A DNA stretch of 64,000 nt from Acidobacteriota bacterium (GTDB lineage: Bacteria > Acidobacteriota > Terriglobia > Terriglobales > Acidobacteriaceae): NCBI GenBank assembly GCA_021778315.1, contig JAJYCQ010000005.1, positions 9,166 to 73,165 of the forward strand, written 5' to 3'. This document shows, one piece after another, positions 19,715 through 28,181 of the stretch. The notes under the pieces were generated by a model. The model worked only from the letters and a program-made list of their open reading frames with translations. It searched no databases and had not been told where the DNA came from. A program made the translations under genes and the position numbers. Every line of letters starts with the position of its first letter. Position 1 is the first letter of the stretch.

Positions 19715-20602
19715 ATGCACCGTGTTCCCCGCCGCCGCCGTCACTCGGAGGCTCCATCTCTTACGCGCCGCAGCTTTATCGCTACCGCTGCCGCCGCTGG
19801 CCTTGGACTCGCCACCTACGCCGGAACGCATGCACGCCACGAATTCGAGATCACCCACCGCACCGTCCCGATTCGCAAACTCCCTGACTCATTCAAGGGT
19901 TTTCGCATCGTCCAGATGAGCGATATTCACCTGGTGGAATACACCGAGGCCTCCTTCCTCGAACGCATGGTCGCGCAGGTGAACGCTCTCAACCCGGACC
20001 TGGTTCTGATCACCGGAGACTTCGTCAGCCGCGGCCCCGGACCGCTATCGGTCGCATGGAAGGCGGCTGGAACCGGAGCCGAAATTCTATCGACGCTCAA
20101 GGCTCCGCAGCGCTTCGGCATCCTCGGCAATCACGACGTCGGCGTCGGCGCCGAGCATGTCATTCGGCCTCTGGAGGCGCACGGCACGCCCATCCTGGTT
20201 GACAGCTACACGCCCATCGAGCGGGGCCGGGACGTACTCTGGCTCTGCGGAGCCGACGACGCCGGAACCCGCCGGCCCGACCTGAACTATGCCATCCCAG
20301 CGCGGCCCCACGCCCCCGTCCTCTTCATGTGCCATGAGCCCGATTACGTCGACAGGGTCATCCGCCACCCGCGCTTCCCGCTCATCGACCTGATGCTCTC
20401 CGGCCATACCCACGGCGGCCAGATCCGCCTTCCCTACGTCGGCCCATTGATCCTGCCGCCCATGGGCCAGAAGTATATCGAGGGCATGTTTCACTTCGAC
20501 CACCTGCAGCTCTACGTCAATCGAGGCATCGGCACCGTAGGCCTGCCGTTCCGCCTCAACTGCCCCGCGGAACTCACCCACTTCACCCTCGTCGGAGCCT
20601 AA
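19715..20602 (+). CDS. Tat-exported metallophosphoesterase, YaeI-like
   Basis: Predicted dimetal phosphoesterase acting outside the cytoplasm. From ATG 19715 there are 295 residues. The N-terminus carries a twin-arginine signal (LTRRSFIATAAAAGLGLATY). The calcineurin-like motifs follow: MSDIHLVEY (D-x-H), LVLITGDFVSRG (GDxx), ILGNHDVGVG (GNHD), a His in FMCHEPDYVD and SGHTHGGQIRLPY (GHTHGGQ). This is the YaeI/YkuE group; YkuE is a Tat substrate in Bacillus and YaeI hydrolyses UDP-2,3-diacylglucosamine in some bacteria, but the substrate here is unproven. The open frame continues upstream to 19418 inside the divergent peptidase gene; the Tat signal defines the true start. Confidence 0.92.
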   Translation: MHRVPRRRRHSEAPSLTRRSFIATAAAAGLGLATYAGTHARHEFEITHRTVPIRKLPDSFKGFRIVQMSDIHLVEYTEASFLERMVAQVNALNPDLVLITGDFVSRGPGPLSVAWKAAGTGAEILSTLKAPQRFGILGNHDVGVGAEHVIRPLEAHGTPILVDSYTPIERGRDVLWLCGADDAGTRRPDLNYAIPARPHAPVLFMCHEPDYVDRVIRHPRFPLIDLMLSGHTHGGQIRLPYVGPLILPPMGQKYIEGMFHFDHLQLYVNRGIGTVGLPFRLNCPAELTHFTLVGA

Positions 20603-20673
20603 GCGGCAGCTCGCAATCTGGGCGCCAGCGGAAGCATCCGGCGGTCACGGCATGCTACACTCCGACGCATTAC

Positions 20674-22335
20674 GTGAGCGCCGCAACGAAATACCGGAAC
20701 CGAATTCTCTGGATGATTCTCGGCGGCGGGATCGCCGGGATTCTGGCCGTTTCGCTCTTGCTGTGGAGCGGCCTCCGAGCTACAAACGCTCCTTCCCGCT
20801 TCGAGACGGTCCTCGCGCTTGCGGTTCGCAACCATTCCATCCCCGGTCGAGAACGTCGCCAGAAAAATCCGCTCCGGGCAGATTCCGCCGCACTGCAACA
20901 GGGACGCGAGCTGTACCTTGCGCGCTGCGCGACGTGTCATGGGATCGACGGCAGCGGGCTGACCTCGATCGGCGTAAACCTCTCTCCGCGAGCTCCTGAC
21001 CTGCGCCAATCCGGAACCCAGAGCCTCACTGATGGCCAGATTCACTCCATCATTGAGTACGGCGTGCGCTTCACGGGAATGCCCGGCCAGCGAAATGCTC
21101 ACCAGCAATCGAGTCAGGACAGTTGGAAGCTGGTGCTCTTTGTCCGCAGCCTCCAGCCACTCTCGCCAGAGGAGAAGACTCAGCAGGCAGCCGCCGTCGC
21201 TTCCGCCCACTATGTTGGTTCGCAGGCGTGCGAGCAATGCCATGCGCAGATCTATCAGCGCTGGAAGAAGACGCCGATGGCCAACGTCGTGCGTGATCCG
21301 CGCACCCATCCCGACGCCATTATCCCCGACCTCTCGACCAACACGGTCTCGAAGTTCACGTTGAGCCAGGTTGCGTTTGTGTACGGTAGCCTCTGGAAGC
21401 AGCGTTACTTCACCAAAGTTGGGGACAGCTATGCGCCGCTGCCGGTGCAGTGGGACATCGGCAACCACAAATGGCTGCCGTACCATGTACCGGATAAAGG
21501 TGCCGATTGGTGGGCCGCGTTTTATCCCTCGGCCAACATGCAGCGTCCGACCGGGCCAACCTGCGACGGCTGCCACTCCGTCGATTACAACATCCATACC
21601 CAGCAGGTGGCAGAGTGGAACGTCGGCTGCGAGCGCTGCCATGGGCCCGGCAGCGAGCACGTTCAACACCCCACGCGCGACAACATCCTGAACCCGGCGC
21701 AGATGGACTCGGTTGCGGCCAATGACTCGTGCATCCAATGCCATTCGCAGGGGCGGCCGCTTACGAATCCGATCGAAGGAAAGACCTACGACTGGCCTGT
21801 CGGCTACCGAGTTGGGCTGCATCTACAGGACTACTGGAAGCTCGAAAACTGCACCCTGGGGCAGACCGATTTCTACTACTTCCCCGACTGCACGGCGCAC
21901 AAGAATCGTATGCAGGGCAACGACTTTGCGCAGAGTGTGATGTATCGCCACCAAATCACCTGCTCGTCCTGCCACGACGTCCACGGCACAGAGAATTACG
22001 CGCAGTTGATCAAACCCGCCGACCAGATCTGCCTGGATTGCCATGGGCCAACCTCGCCGAACGGACCGCACACCGCCTCGATCGCAGCCCATACGCATCA
22101 CAAAAACGGCAGCCCGGGCAGCCAGTGCGTCGCATGCCACATGCCCCAGATCGAGGGCGAAGGCGTGCCCGGAGCCTTCGTCCATGCGCACACATTCCGA
22201 TTCATAACGCCCGCGATGACGGACCAGTACAAGATCCCGAATCCGTGCACGTCGTGCCACAAGGACAAATCAACCGCGTGGGCGCAGGACGCCATGAGCC
22301 ATTGGCCCGAGGGCTCTTCCTGGCGGCTTCAGTAG
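20674..22335 (+). CDS. Nine-heme c-type cytochrome with N-terminal membrane anchor
   Basis: Predicted periplasmic electron carrier. The 553-residue product (GTG start) opens with a membrane segment (WMILGGGIAGILAVSLLLW). A class I cytochrome c module contains CATCHGIDG near residue 85. A multiheme part with CXXCH at about 186, 297, 319, 353, 430, 453, 485 and 525 follows, nine sites in all. It resembles cytochrome c554/NrfA-like multiheme modules (PF13435-type) joined to a cbb3-like c domain. No partner oxidase or reductase lies nearby. TACACT at 20656-20661 is a possible -10 box 12 bases before the GTG. Axial histidines are plentiful but cannot be assigned. Confidence 0.88.
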   Translation: MSAATKYRNRILWMILGGGIAGILAVSLLLWSGLRATNAPSRFETVLALAVRNHSIPGRERRQKNPLRADSAALQQGRELYLARCATCHGIDGSGLTSIGVNLSPRAPDLRQSGTQSLTDGQIHSIIEYGVRFTGMPGQRNAHQQSSQDSWKLVLFVRSLQPLSPEEKTQQAAAVASAHYVGSQACEQCHAQIYQRWKKTPMANVVRDPRTHPDAIIPDLSTNTVSKFTLSQVAFVYGSLWKQRYFTKVGDSYAPLPVQWDIGNHKWLPYHVPDKGADWWAAFYPSANMQRPTGPTCDGCHSVDYNIHTQQVAEWNVGCERCHGPGSEHVQHPTRDNILNPAQMDSVAANDSCIQCHSQGRPLTNPIEGKTYDWPVGYRVGLHLQDYWKLENCTLGQTDFYYFPDCTAHKNRMQGNDFAQSVMYRHQITCSSCHDVHGTENYAQLIKPADQICLDCHGPTSPNGPHTASIAAHTHHKNGSPGSQCVACHMPQIEGEGVPGAFVHAHTFRFITPAMTDQYKIPNPCTSCHKDKSTAWAQDAMSHWPEGSSWRLQ

Positions 22336-22346
22336 GACGCCCTGCC

Positions 22347-22604
22347 CTACCGCGCGCTCGCTGCAGGCTTCTTTTTCCCCGGCTCCGCGGCAGGAGCCTT
22401 CGGCGCGACGCCACTCTTCTCGTCCATCCAGCTATCCAGCAGGCTCTTGCGAAACCGCCAGCGGTTCCCCAGCTTGAACGCCGGAACAAACCCCTCGGAC
22501 GCGTAACGGTACAGCGTGTCTCCGCTGATTCCCAGGTAGTCTGCCGCCTGGCGAATATCCATCACCTCGCGCAGCACCAGCTGTCCCTGCGATCCCGTTG
22601 CCAT
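22347..22604 (-). CDS. Excisionase-family helix-turn-helix DNA-binding protein
   Basis: Small DNA-binding protein of 85 residues. The core MDIRQAADYLGISGDTLYRY followed by FVPAFKLGNRWRFRKSLLDS is the winged HTH_17 (MerR/excisionase-like) fold in which the helix reads DNA and the RWRF wing contacts the backbone. The C-terminus is a basic Lys/Pro/Ala tail. Family members are phage excisionases or chromosomal regulators. No integrase, recombinase or attachment site was seen nearby, so a regulatory role is more likely. It lies downstream of the cation transporter gene (147 bp gap, same strand) and converges on the cytochrome gene. Confidence 0.85.
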   Translation of the reverse strand: MATGSQGQLVLREVMDIRQAADYLGISGDTLYRYASEGFVPAFKLGNRWRFRKSLLDSWMDEKSGVAPKAPAAEPGKKKPAASAR

Positions 22605-22751
22605 AAACGTCTCCAGTCGTGGGTGAATCTTCGGGGTTTCACCGAGTACCTACGGTTGTACCTGTTTTTCCATAGGGCGACAAGACCTTTCCCCTCCCAC
22701 CGGTCTCCTCCTTGCCACTCTTTACCAAGTGATACACACCGAAAATCCGGC

Positions 22752-23399
22752 TCAGCAGCAGCCGCAGACGTGCCCTCGCCAGGCCTCCCGGGCCTCCTTC
22801 AACAGCAGAGGGATCGCCACCAGGGCGGCCGCCGAATCGAACCACGCGACCCCAAACCACGCATGAACCGACAGTCCCACCAGCACAATCGCCGCCAGGT
22901 AAGCGCAAGTGGCCGACTGCACGGCATCGGCGGCCAGGGCTCGATTGCCGCTGCGACGAGCCTCCCTGCGCTTCAGCCACGCGAGCACGGGCATCACCAC
23001 CAGCGCAGCCAGCGTGATCGCCATGCCCATACGGCTCGCGTCCGGTCGAATCCCCAGCACCAGCGAGGCGATGGCCAGTGCCGTGACCACCCCGGCGAGG
23101 GCGTACAACAGCACCCCGGCAGAGCGGGCGGCGGTCCGCTCTGACAGCCGAACCTGCGGCAGAAACTGCAGCAGCACGACGCCCGCGGAGAGCAGTTCGA
23201 CCAAACTATCGGAGCCAAACGCAGCCAGCGCCGGGCTTCGCGCCGCAACCGCCACATAGCCGGAGACGCCGCACTCCACCAGCATCCAGGCCAGCGTAAT
23301 TCCCTGCAGCCAGAAGACCGTGGTCGGCCGGCGCACCGGGGCGCACGTCGCGTTATCGGACGCTGCTCCCCTCACCTCGATCTGGATCGGCTCGGACAT
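22752..23399 (-). CDS. CDF-like cation transporter
   Basis: Predicted inner membrane divalent cation efflux protein of 215 residues with about six membrane segments. The CDF-like elements are FGSDSLVELLSAGVVLLQF in the second helix and ALAADAVQSATCAYLAAIV in the fifth, each with an Asp that could bind metal. There is no C-terminal cytoplasmic domain, so it is shorter than classic CzcD/FieF (about 300). It ends in a Cys-containing tail (HVCGCC) that might bind metal. The start at 23399 follows GGGGA at good spacing; the open frame reaches further upstream into the MBL gene. It is probably co-transcribed with that gene (43 bp gap). Confidence 0.75.
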   Translation of the reverse strand: MSEPIQIEVRGAASDNATCAPVRRPTTVFWLQGITLAWMLVECGVSGYVAVAARSPALAAFGSDSLVELLSAGVVLLQFLPQVRLSERTAARSAGVLLYALAGVVTALAIASLVLGIRPDASRMGMAITLAALVVMPVLAWLKRREARRSGNRALAADAVQSATCAYLAAIVLVGLSVHAWFGVAWFDSAAALVAIPLLLKEAREAWRGHVCGCC

Positions 23400-23442
23400 C
23401 TCGTTCCCCAAAGCATAGCTCCGATCGCCCTGGCGGAGGAGA

Positions 23443-24498
23443 CTACTCCTCGCGTTCCCACCAGCCCGAGCGCAGATCGACACCGCGAAGGACCTCGCTC
23501 GGCTCGCCGGGCTTCGGCAGCCACAGCCCAAATCCCTTCTCTGCTGCCAGCTCGATGATCCGCTCCACCGGCTGCTTCCACCCATGCAGCGCCAGGTTGA
23601 ACAGCCCCCAGTGGATCGGCATCAGCAGACCGGCCCGACCAGCGGGGGCGCAGGCCGCCATCGCCTCAAACGCCTTCACGGCGTTGTCCGGCCCCATGTG
23701 GATGCTCGACCACAGCGGATGAAACGCGCCAACCTCCAGCATGGTCAGGTCGAAGCCGTCGTACTGCGAGGCGATCTCCGCAAAGCCTTCCCACCAGCCC
23801 GAGTCAGCGCCGTAGTAGACGCGGTGTTCCGGCCCCTCAATCACGTACGAACCCCAAAGCGTTGTGAAGCGGTCGAGCACTCCGCGGCCAGAAAAATGCT
23901 GCGATGGCCACGCCGTGATCTTGAGGCCGTCCAGCGTCGCACTCTCGGTCCAATCCAACTCCGCAATCTGCGCCGCCGCAACGCCAAATCCTCGCAGCCG
24001 TTTGCCCACACCCAGCGACGTCACCCAGCGCGCTCCGTCCGTCGCCTCCAGTCGCGCCAGCCTCCGAACGGTCTGCGCGCCGAGGTGGTCATAGTGGTCG
24101 TGCGAGATCAGCACTACGTCAATCATCGGCAGAGCTTCCAGCGCAAGGGTCGGCTGAAAGAAACGCTTCGGCCCCATGAACGGGAACGGGCTCGCCCGCT
24201 GCTCCCACACCGGATCGACCAGCACGCGCAGGCCGTCAATCTCAATCAGCGAAGCCGAATGCCCGAACCACGTCACGCGCAGACCACTTACGGACGGCGT
24301 CGCATAGACCAGGGCGCTCGTCGTGAAGGGCCCCAACGGCTGCTTTGGCTCAACGTCAGCCTGATTTTTCAAATACTGGGGCAGCACCTTGAAGACGACG
24401 CTGAGCCCGCCTACCTTTGCCGGCGCTGGATTCAGAAACTTGCGACCACGCTTCTCTGCTCGTTTGAGGGTACTCACTGAACCATTGGATGCAGCCAT
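23443..24498 (-). CDS. Metallo-beta-lactamase-fold hydrolase, NAPE-PLD/UlaG-like
   Basis: Predicted zinc hydrolase of 351 residues. After a basic N-terminus come TWFGHSASLIEIDGLRVLVD, the HxHxDH metal motif VLISHDHYDHLGAQ (near residues 150-160), WPSQHFSGRGVLDR, YYGADSGWWEGF (bridging Asp) and LMPIHWGLFNLALHGW (last His). The SGRG and HWGTF-like motifs are those of bacterial homologues of N-acyl-phosphatidylethanolamine phospholipase D. A lipid or phosphodiester substrate is likely but not shown. There is no signal peptide. Its neighbours on the same strand are a HAD phosphatase (26 bp upstream) and a cation transporter. Confidence 0.9.
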   Translation of the reverse strand: MAASNGSVSTLKRAEKRGRKFLNPAPAKVGGLSVVFKVLPQYLKNQADVEPKQPLGPFTTSALVYATPSVSGLRVTWFGHSASLIEIDGLRVLVDPVWEQRASPFPFMGPKRFFQPTLALEALPMIDVVLISHDHYDHLGAQTVRRLARLEATDGARWVTSLGVGKRLRGFGVAAAQIAELDWTESATLDGLKITAWPSQHFSGRGVLDRFTTLWGSYVIEGPEHRVYYGADSGWWEGFAEIASQYDGFDLTMLEVGAFHPLWSSIHMGPDNAVKAFEAMAACAPAGRAGLLMPIHWGLFNLALHGWKQPVERIIELAAEKGFGLWLPKPGEPSEVLRGVDLRSGWWEREE

Positions 24499-24524
24499 AT
24501 CCCTATGGTCTCAATTCATCTGGA

Positions 24525-25391
24525 CTACGGCAAAAAATAGAACGGATTCGGCAGCTTTACGCTCATCCCGGCCTGCGGATCGCCCAGCAGATCGCTCCAC
24601 TGGTCGCCGACGCTCAGCACGAGGCTGTACCCCTTAACGACAATCTTCTGCCGCTCTTCCGACTTGTACGCAATGGTCGCCATGCTGTTCTCGGCACCGT
24701 TGCGCAGCGCCAGCCCCGTCCATCCGTGGAAGCCCGCGGCCTCGAGATTTCTCTCCGTCGCCGCCGTCTGGTCGGTCGCCGCACCCTGCCCCGGCCTTCC
24801 CGTAATGAAGAACACCGCGACGCCCGCCGCCTTCGCCTCGTTGAACAGCCGCAGCGCTCCGGGAATCGCAACCGAAGCCTCCGGGCTCACGATCCACCTG
24901 TTGAACATCGGCCCGACATAGCCGAAGTCTTCGCGCTTCATCTCGCAATAGCTCGACAGCGTCGTCTCGTCGATATCCATCACCACGGCCAGCTTTTCCT
25001 TCGCGCCTTCGCGCTCCGCTGCAACCCGCATCGCCAGAGCCGTCTCCGCGCGCTTGTACTGTGCGTCGAGGTCGGCCCAATAGCAGCCGCCGCTGCCCAC
25101 GCAATCCGCATAATCGGCCAGGCGATAGCGCTCAATCCCAAAGTTTTCGAGCGGCTCATCCGAGAGCAGCGCCTGCGCATTCGCCGCTCCCTGCCTCTGC
25201 TCCGCCAGCGCCGCCTCGGCGCTCATCCGGTACGCCGAAGGCTGGTGAGTCGAACCACACACCGGAGGCCCATAGTGGTCCGTCGGCACCACTGGAGCCT
25301 GCGCCGCGGCTACTCCAACGACCAACCAGCAAGCCGCGACCCGTACCCACCCAGCCCCAGCCAGCCGGCTACTCCCCGTGATACATCGCAT
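24525..25391 (-). CDS. Exported HAD-superfamily acid phosphatase (class B/lipoprotein e(P4)-like)
   Basis: Predicted periplasmic non-specific acid phosphatase or 5'-nucleotidase. The 288 residues begin with a signal peptide (VRVAACWLVVGVAAAQAPVV). The HAD motif I is AVVMDIDETTLSSYCEM (DxDxT nucleophile), motif II is AVFFITGRPGQGAA, and the C-terminus has WSDLLG in place of the usual GDNxxD acid motif, with Asp in VGDQWSDLLGDPQAG. No lipobox Cys is evident at the signal end, so it is probably soluble rather than a lipoprotein. It overlaps the end of the acyl-CoA ligase gene by 23 bp on the same strand, indicating co-transcription. Confidence 0.9.
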   Translation of the reverse strand: MRCITGSSRLAGAGWVRVAACWLVVGVAAAQAPVVPTDHYGPPVCGSTHQPSAYRMSAEAALAEQRQGAANAQALLSDEPLENFGIERYRLADYADCVGSGGCYWADLDAQYKRAETALAMRVAAEREGAKEKLAVVMDIDETTLSSYCEMKREDFGYVGPMFNRWIVSPEASVAIPGALRLFNEAKAAGVAVFFITGRPGQGAATDQTAATERNLEAAGFHGWTGLALRNGAENSMATIAYKSEERQKIVVKGYSLVLSVGDQWSDLLGDPQAGMSVKLPNPFYFLP

Positions 25392-27129
25392 TGATCTTGT
25401 CCTTGTAATTCTCGAGAATCACACGCCGCTTCAGCTTCATGCTCGGCGTCAGTTCGCCGCTCTCGATATTCCACTCCTCAGCGACCACGCCCACCTTCTT
25501 GATCGTCTCGTGCTGCTCCAGTCCCGCGTTCACCTTCTTCACAATGCTCTCGTACTGCTGCTTCACCTTGGGGTCTTTCACCAGCTCCGCAGGGGCCTTC
25601 TTCGCAATGCCATTCTCTGCGGCCCAGCGCTCCAGCGCCGGAAGATTCGGAGAGATCAGCACTGCAGCAAACTTGCGAGCATCGCCGATCACCGCTGCGT
25701 TCCCGACCAGCGAATCGACCTTCAGCTTTCCTTCAATCGGCTGCGGAGCAATGTACTTTCCTCCGCTTGTCTTGATCAGCTCCTTCTTGCGGTCGGTGAT
25801 GGAGAGAAACCCATCTTCATACTTCCCGATGTCGCCGGTCTTGAACCAGCCGTCGTCGGTAAACTCCTTCTTCGTCGCCTCGTCGCGCTGCCAATAGCCG
25901 GCAAACACAGACGTCCCCTTCACCTCGATCTCGCCATCCTCCGCCATACGAATCTCGAGGTTCGGAATCACCGTCCCGACTGTCCCCATGCGGTAGCCAT
26001 CGAACGTATTGCGCGAGATCACCGGCGACGTCTCCGTCAATCCGTACCCCTCGAAGATCCGAATCCCCATATCCAGAAACCACTTCGCCGAGTCCATCCC
26101 CAGCGGAGCTCCGCCCGAAACCCAGATCTTCACCTGCCCGCCAAACGCCTCCTTCAGCTTGCTGTAGACCAGCCTGTTGGCAATCTTCCAGCCCAGCGAT
26201 CCCGGAGTCTTTCCCTCCATCAACTCCTTGCGATGCTTCTCTCCCTGGCCCACCGCCCAGGTCAAAATCTTCTTTTTGAACCCGACCGACTTATGCTCCG
26301 TGCCCTGCCGCACCTTCTCATACACGCGCGGAACCGCCAGAAAGATCGTTGGCTTCACGGCCTTCATCGCTCCCACCAGGTCATCGAACTTCGGTAGATA
26401 CGCAATCTTTCCGCCGTTGCCATAGATCGCATAGTCCAGATGCCGCGCCAGCGCATGGCTCAGCGGCAGGAAAGAAATCGACGAGTCGCCCTCCACAATC
26501 CGCAGCCCGTCGGTCGAGTGCCGCAGATTGTCCGCGAGATTCTTGTGCGTCAGCATCACGCCCTTCGGATCGCCGGTCGTCCCCGACGTGTACACAATCG
26601 TCGCCAACTCTTCTGCCTTGGTCTGCTTCAGCAGCGCATCGAACGCCGCATCCGGAGCCTCCAACTCCGACGCCCGCTGCAACACCTCCGGCAAGCTCGT
26701 CACATTCTCAAAGCTGCCCACATCCAGCGCCGCCACCCGCTCCAGCGACGGAATTTCCCCCGCGTCCACCAGCTTGGCGAACTGCTGCTTACTCGAAACG
26801 AAGATCGCCTTCACTCCCGCATCGCGAAGGATGTAGCCCATCTGCTCGGGAGTGAGCGTCTGATACAGCGGCACGTCCACCGCTCCAATCGCGAGCACCG
26901 CAAAGTCCACCACCGGCCACTCCCAGCGGTTTTCGCTGACCAGCGCCACCCGGTCGCCGCGCTGAATTCCCCAGCTCTGCAGCAACTCCACCACCGCGCG
27001 CACGCGACCATACATCTGCTGCGATGAGATCGGCTTCCATTCTTCGCCACTCTTCCATAGCGCAACCGTCGTATCGCCACGATGGCTCATGCGAATAAAC
27101 AGGTTATTGATCGTGTCAAAATTCAGCAT
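25369..27129 (-). CDS. Long-chain fatty acid-CoA ligase (AMP-forming)
   Basis: Activates long-chain fatty acids to acyl-CoA via an acyl-adenylate. From ATG 27129 there are about 586 residues. The AMP-binding P-loop IVYTSGTTGDPKGVMLTH, the A5 motif EGYGLTETSPVIS, DDGWFKTGDIGKYEDGFLSI (A7) and DRKKELIKTSGGKYIAPQPI (A8/A10, catalytic Lys region) are present. The sequence is closest in style to FAA1/FadD15-type ligases. An upstream ATG at 27147 is in frame, but GAAGAGG lies just before the second Met, so I chose 27129. It is co-directional with cysK upstream and the phosphatase downstream. Fatty-acid degradation genes are not nearby. Confidence 0.95.
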   Translation of the reverse strand: MLNFDTINNLFIRMSHRGDTTVALWKSGEEWKPISSQQMYGRVRAVVELLQSWGIQRGDRVALVSENRWEWPVVDFAVLAIGAVDVPLYQTLTPEQMGYILRDAGVKAIFVSSKQQFAKLVDAGEIPSLERVAALDVGSFENVTSLPEVLQRASELEAPDAAFDALLKQTKAEELATIVYTSGTTGDPKGVMLTHKNLADNLRHSTDGLRIVEGDSSISFLPLSHALARHLDYAIYGNGGKIAYLPKFDDLVGAMKAVKPTIFLAVPRVYEKVRQGTEHKSVGFKKKILTWAVGQGEKHRKELMEGKTPGSLGWKIANRLVYSKLKEAFGGQVKIWVSGGAPLGMDSAKWFLDMGIRIFEGYGLTETSPVISRNTFDGYRMGTVGTVIPNLEIRMAEDGEIEVKGTSVFAGYWQRDEATKKEFTDDGWFKTGDIGKYEDGFLSITDRKKELIKTSGGKYIAPQPIEGKLKVDSLVGNAAVIGDARKFAAVLISPNLPALERWAAENGIAKKAPAELVKDPKVKQQYESIVKKVNAGLEQHETIKKVGVVAEEWNIESGELTPSMKLKRRVILENYKDKINAMYHGE

Positions 27130-27195
27130 CCACACCTCTTCCTTCACTGCTCGCCGCGACTGCGACGTTGCTCATGCTACTCGTTTGGATGCAGC

Positions 27196-28110
27196 TTATT
27201 CCAGAACGCCCTTCGACAAATATCTCTCCGCCGAATCCGGCACAATCGTCACCACACGTTTGCCGTCGCCCAACTCCTTCGCGACCTCGACCGCGGCAAA
27301 CATATTCGCCCCCGCACTCGATCCCCCCAGCACGCCTTCCTCGCGGGCCATCCGCCTCACCGTCGCAAACGCGTCCTCATCCTGCACTATCACAATCCGG
27401 TCGCACACCCTGCGATCGAACGTCGACGGAACCACCGCCACGCCAATGCCCTCGACCCGGTGCGGCCCCGGAACTCCCCCTTGCAGCACGCTCCCCTGGC
27501 TCTCCACCGCCACCGTCAGGACGCCTGGCAGCCTCCGCTTCAGGCCCCGGGCAATCCCCGTAAACGTTCCCGCCGACCCCACACCAATCACCACCGCGTC
27601 GATCCTCCCCTCCATCTGCTCAAAGATCTCCACCGCGGTCGTCAGCTCATGAAAGTCCGGGTTCGCGGGATTCTCAAACTGCATCGCGGCAAACGCTCCG
27701 GGAGTCTCGCTCTCGAACTCCAGCGTCCTGCGTATCGCTCCCGCCATGCCCTCACTCTCCGGAGTGCGAACCACCTCCGCGCCTAGCCCTCGCATCAGGA
27801 TGCACTTCTCCTCCGCAAAGCCCTCGGGAATAAAAATCTGTACGCGATACCCTCGCTGCACGCCGATCAGCGCCAGCCCCACTCCGGTATTGCCTGCCGT
27901 CGCCTCGCAGATCGTGTCGCCCGGCTGCAACACGCCGCGCCGCTCCGCATCGAGCACGATCCCCAGGGCTGCACGGTCCTTGATGCTCCCTCCCGGGTTC
28001 ATCGTCTCCAGCTTGGCCCAGACCTCCGCGTCGCAGCTTCCCACCAGGCGGTTCATCCGCACCATCGGCGTCTGCCCCACCAACTCCGTCACATCTCTGC
28101 CTATCCGCAT
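27196..28110 (-). CDS. cysK: Cysteine synthase (O-acetylserine sulfhydrylase)
   Basis: PLP enzyme replacing the acetyl group of O-acetylserine by sulphide. About 304 residues from ATG 28110 (MRIGRDVTELVGQTPMVRMN); a GTG 14 codons earlier is possible. The PLP lysine is in NPGGSIKDRAALGI, the substrate loop is EATAGNTGVGLALI, the phosphate-binding loop is VGSAGTFTGIARGL (Ser-Ala where most have Gly-Gly), and the C-terminal Ser near GVLGGSSAGANMFAA is conserved. CysK and CysM cannot be separated with certainty, and cystathionine beta-synthase-like activity is also possible. It lies between the VWA gene and the acyl-CoA ligase on the same strand. Confidence 0.9.
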   Translation of the reverse strand: MRIGRDVTELVGQTPMVRMNRLVGSCDAEVWAKLETMNPGGSIKDRAALGIVLDAERRGVLQPGDTICEATAGNTGVGLALIGVQRGYRVQIFIPEGFAEEKCILMRGLGAEVVRTPESEGMAGAIRRTLEFESETPGAFAAMQFENPANPDFHELTTAVEIFEQMEGRIDAVVIGVGSAGTFTGIARGLKRRLPGVLTVAVESQGSVLQGGVPGPHRVEGIGVAVVPSTFDRRVCDRIVIVQDEDAFATVRRMAREEGVLGGSSAGANMFAAVEVAKELGDGKRVVTIVPDSAERYLSKGVLE

Positions 28111-28181
28111 ACGTCTTCGCAGTCCACGGCGACGGCCAGCCTGCTCCGTCACCCCAAAAGCCTACCGCACCCCGCAGAAAA

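Noticed and set aside
22347..22604. Phage excisionase marking a prophage or integrative element
   Set aside because: No integrase, attachment repeat, tRNA or phage gene nearby, and the neighbours are ordinary chromosomal genes.
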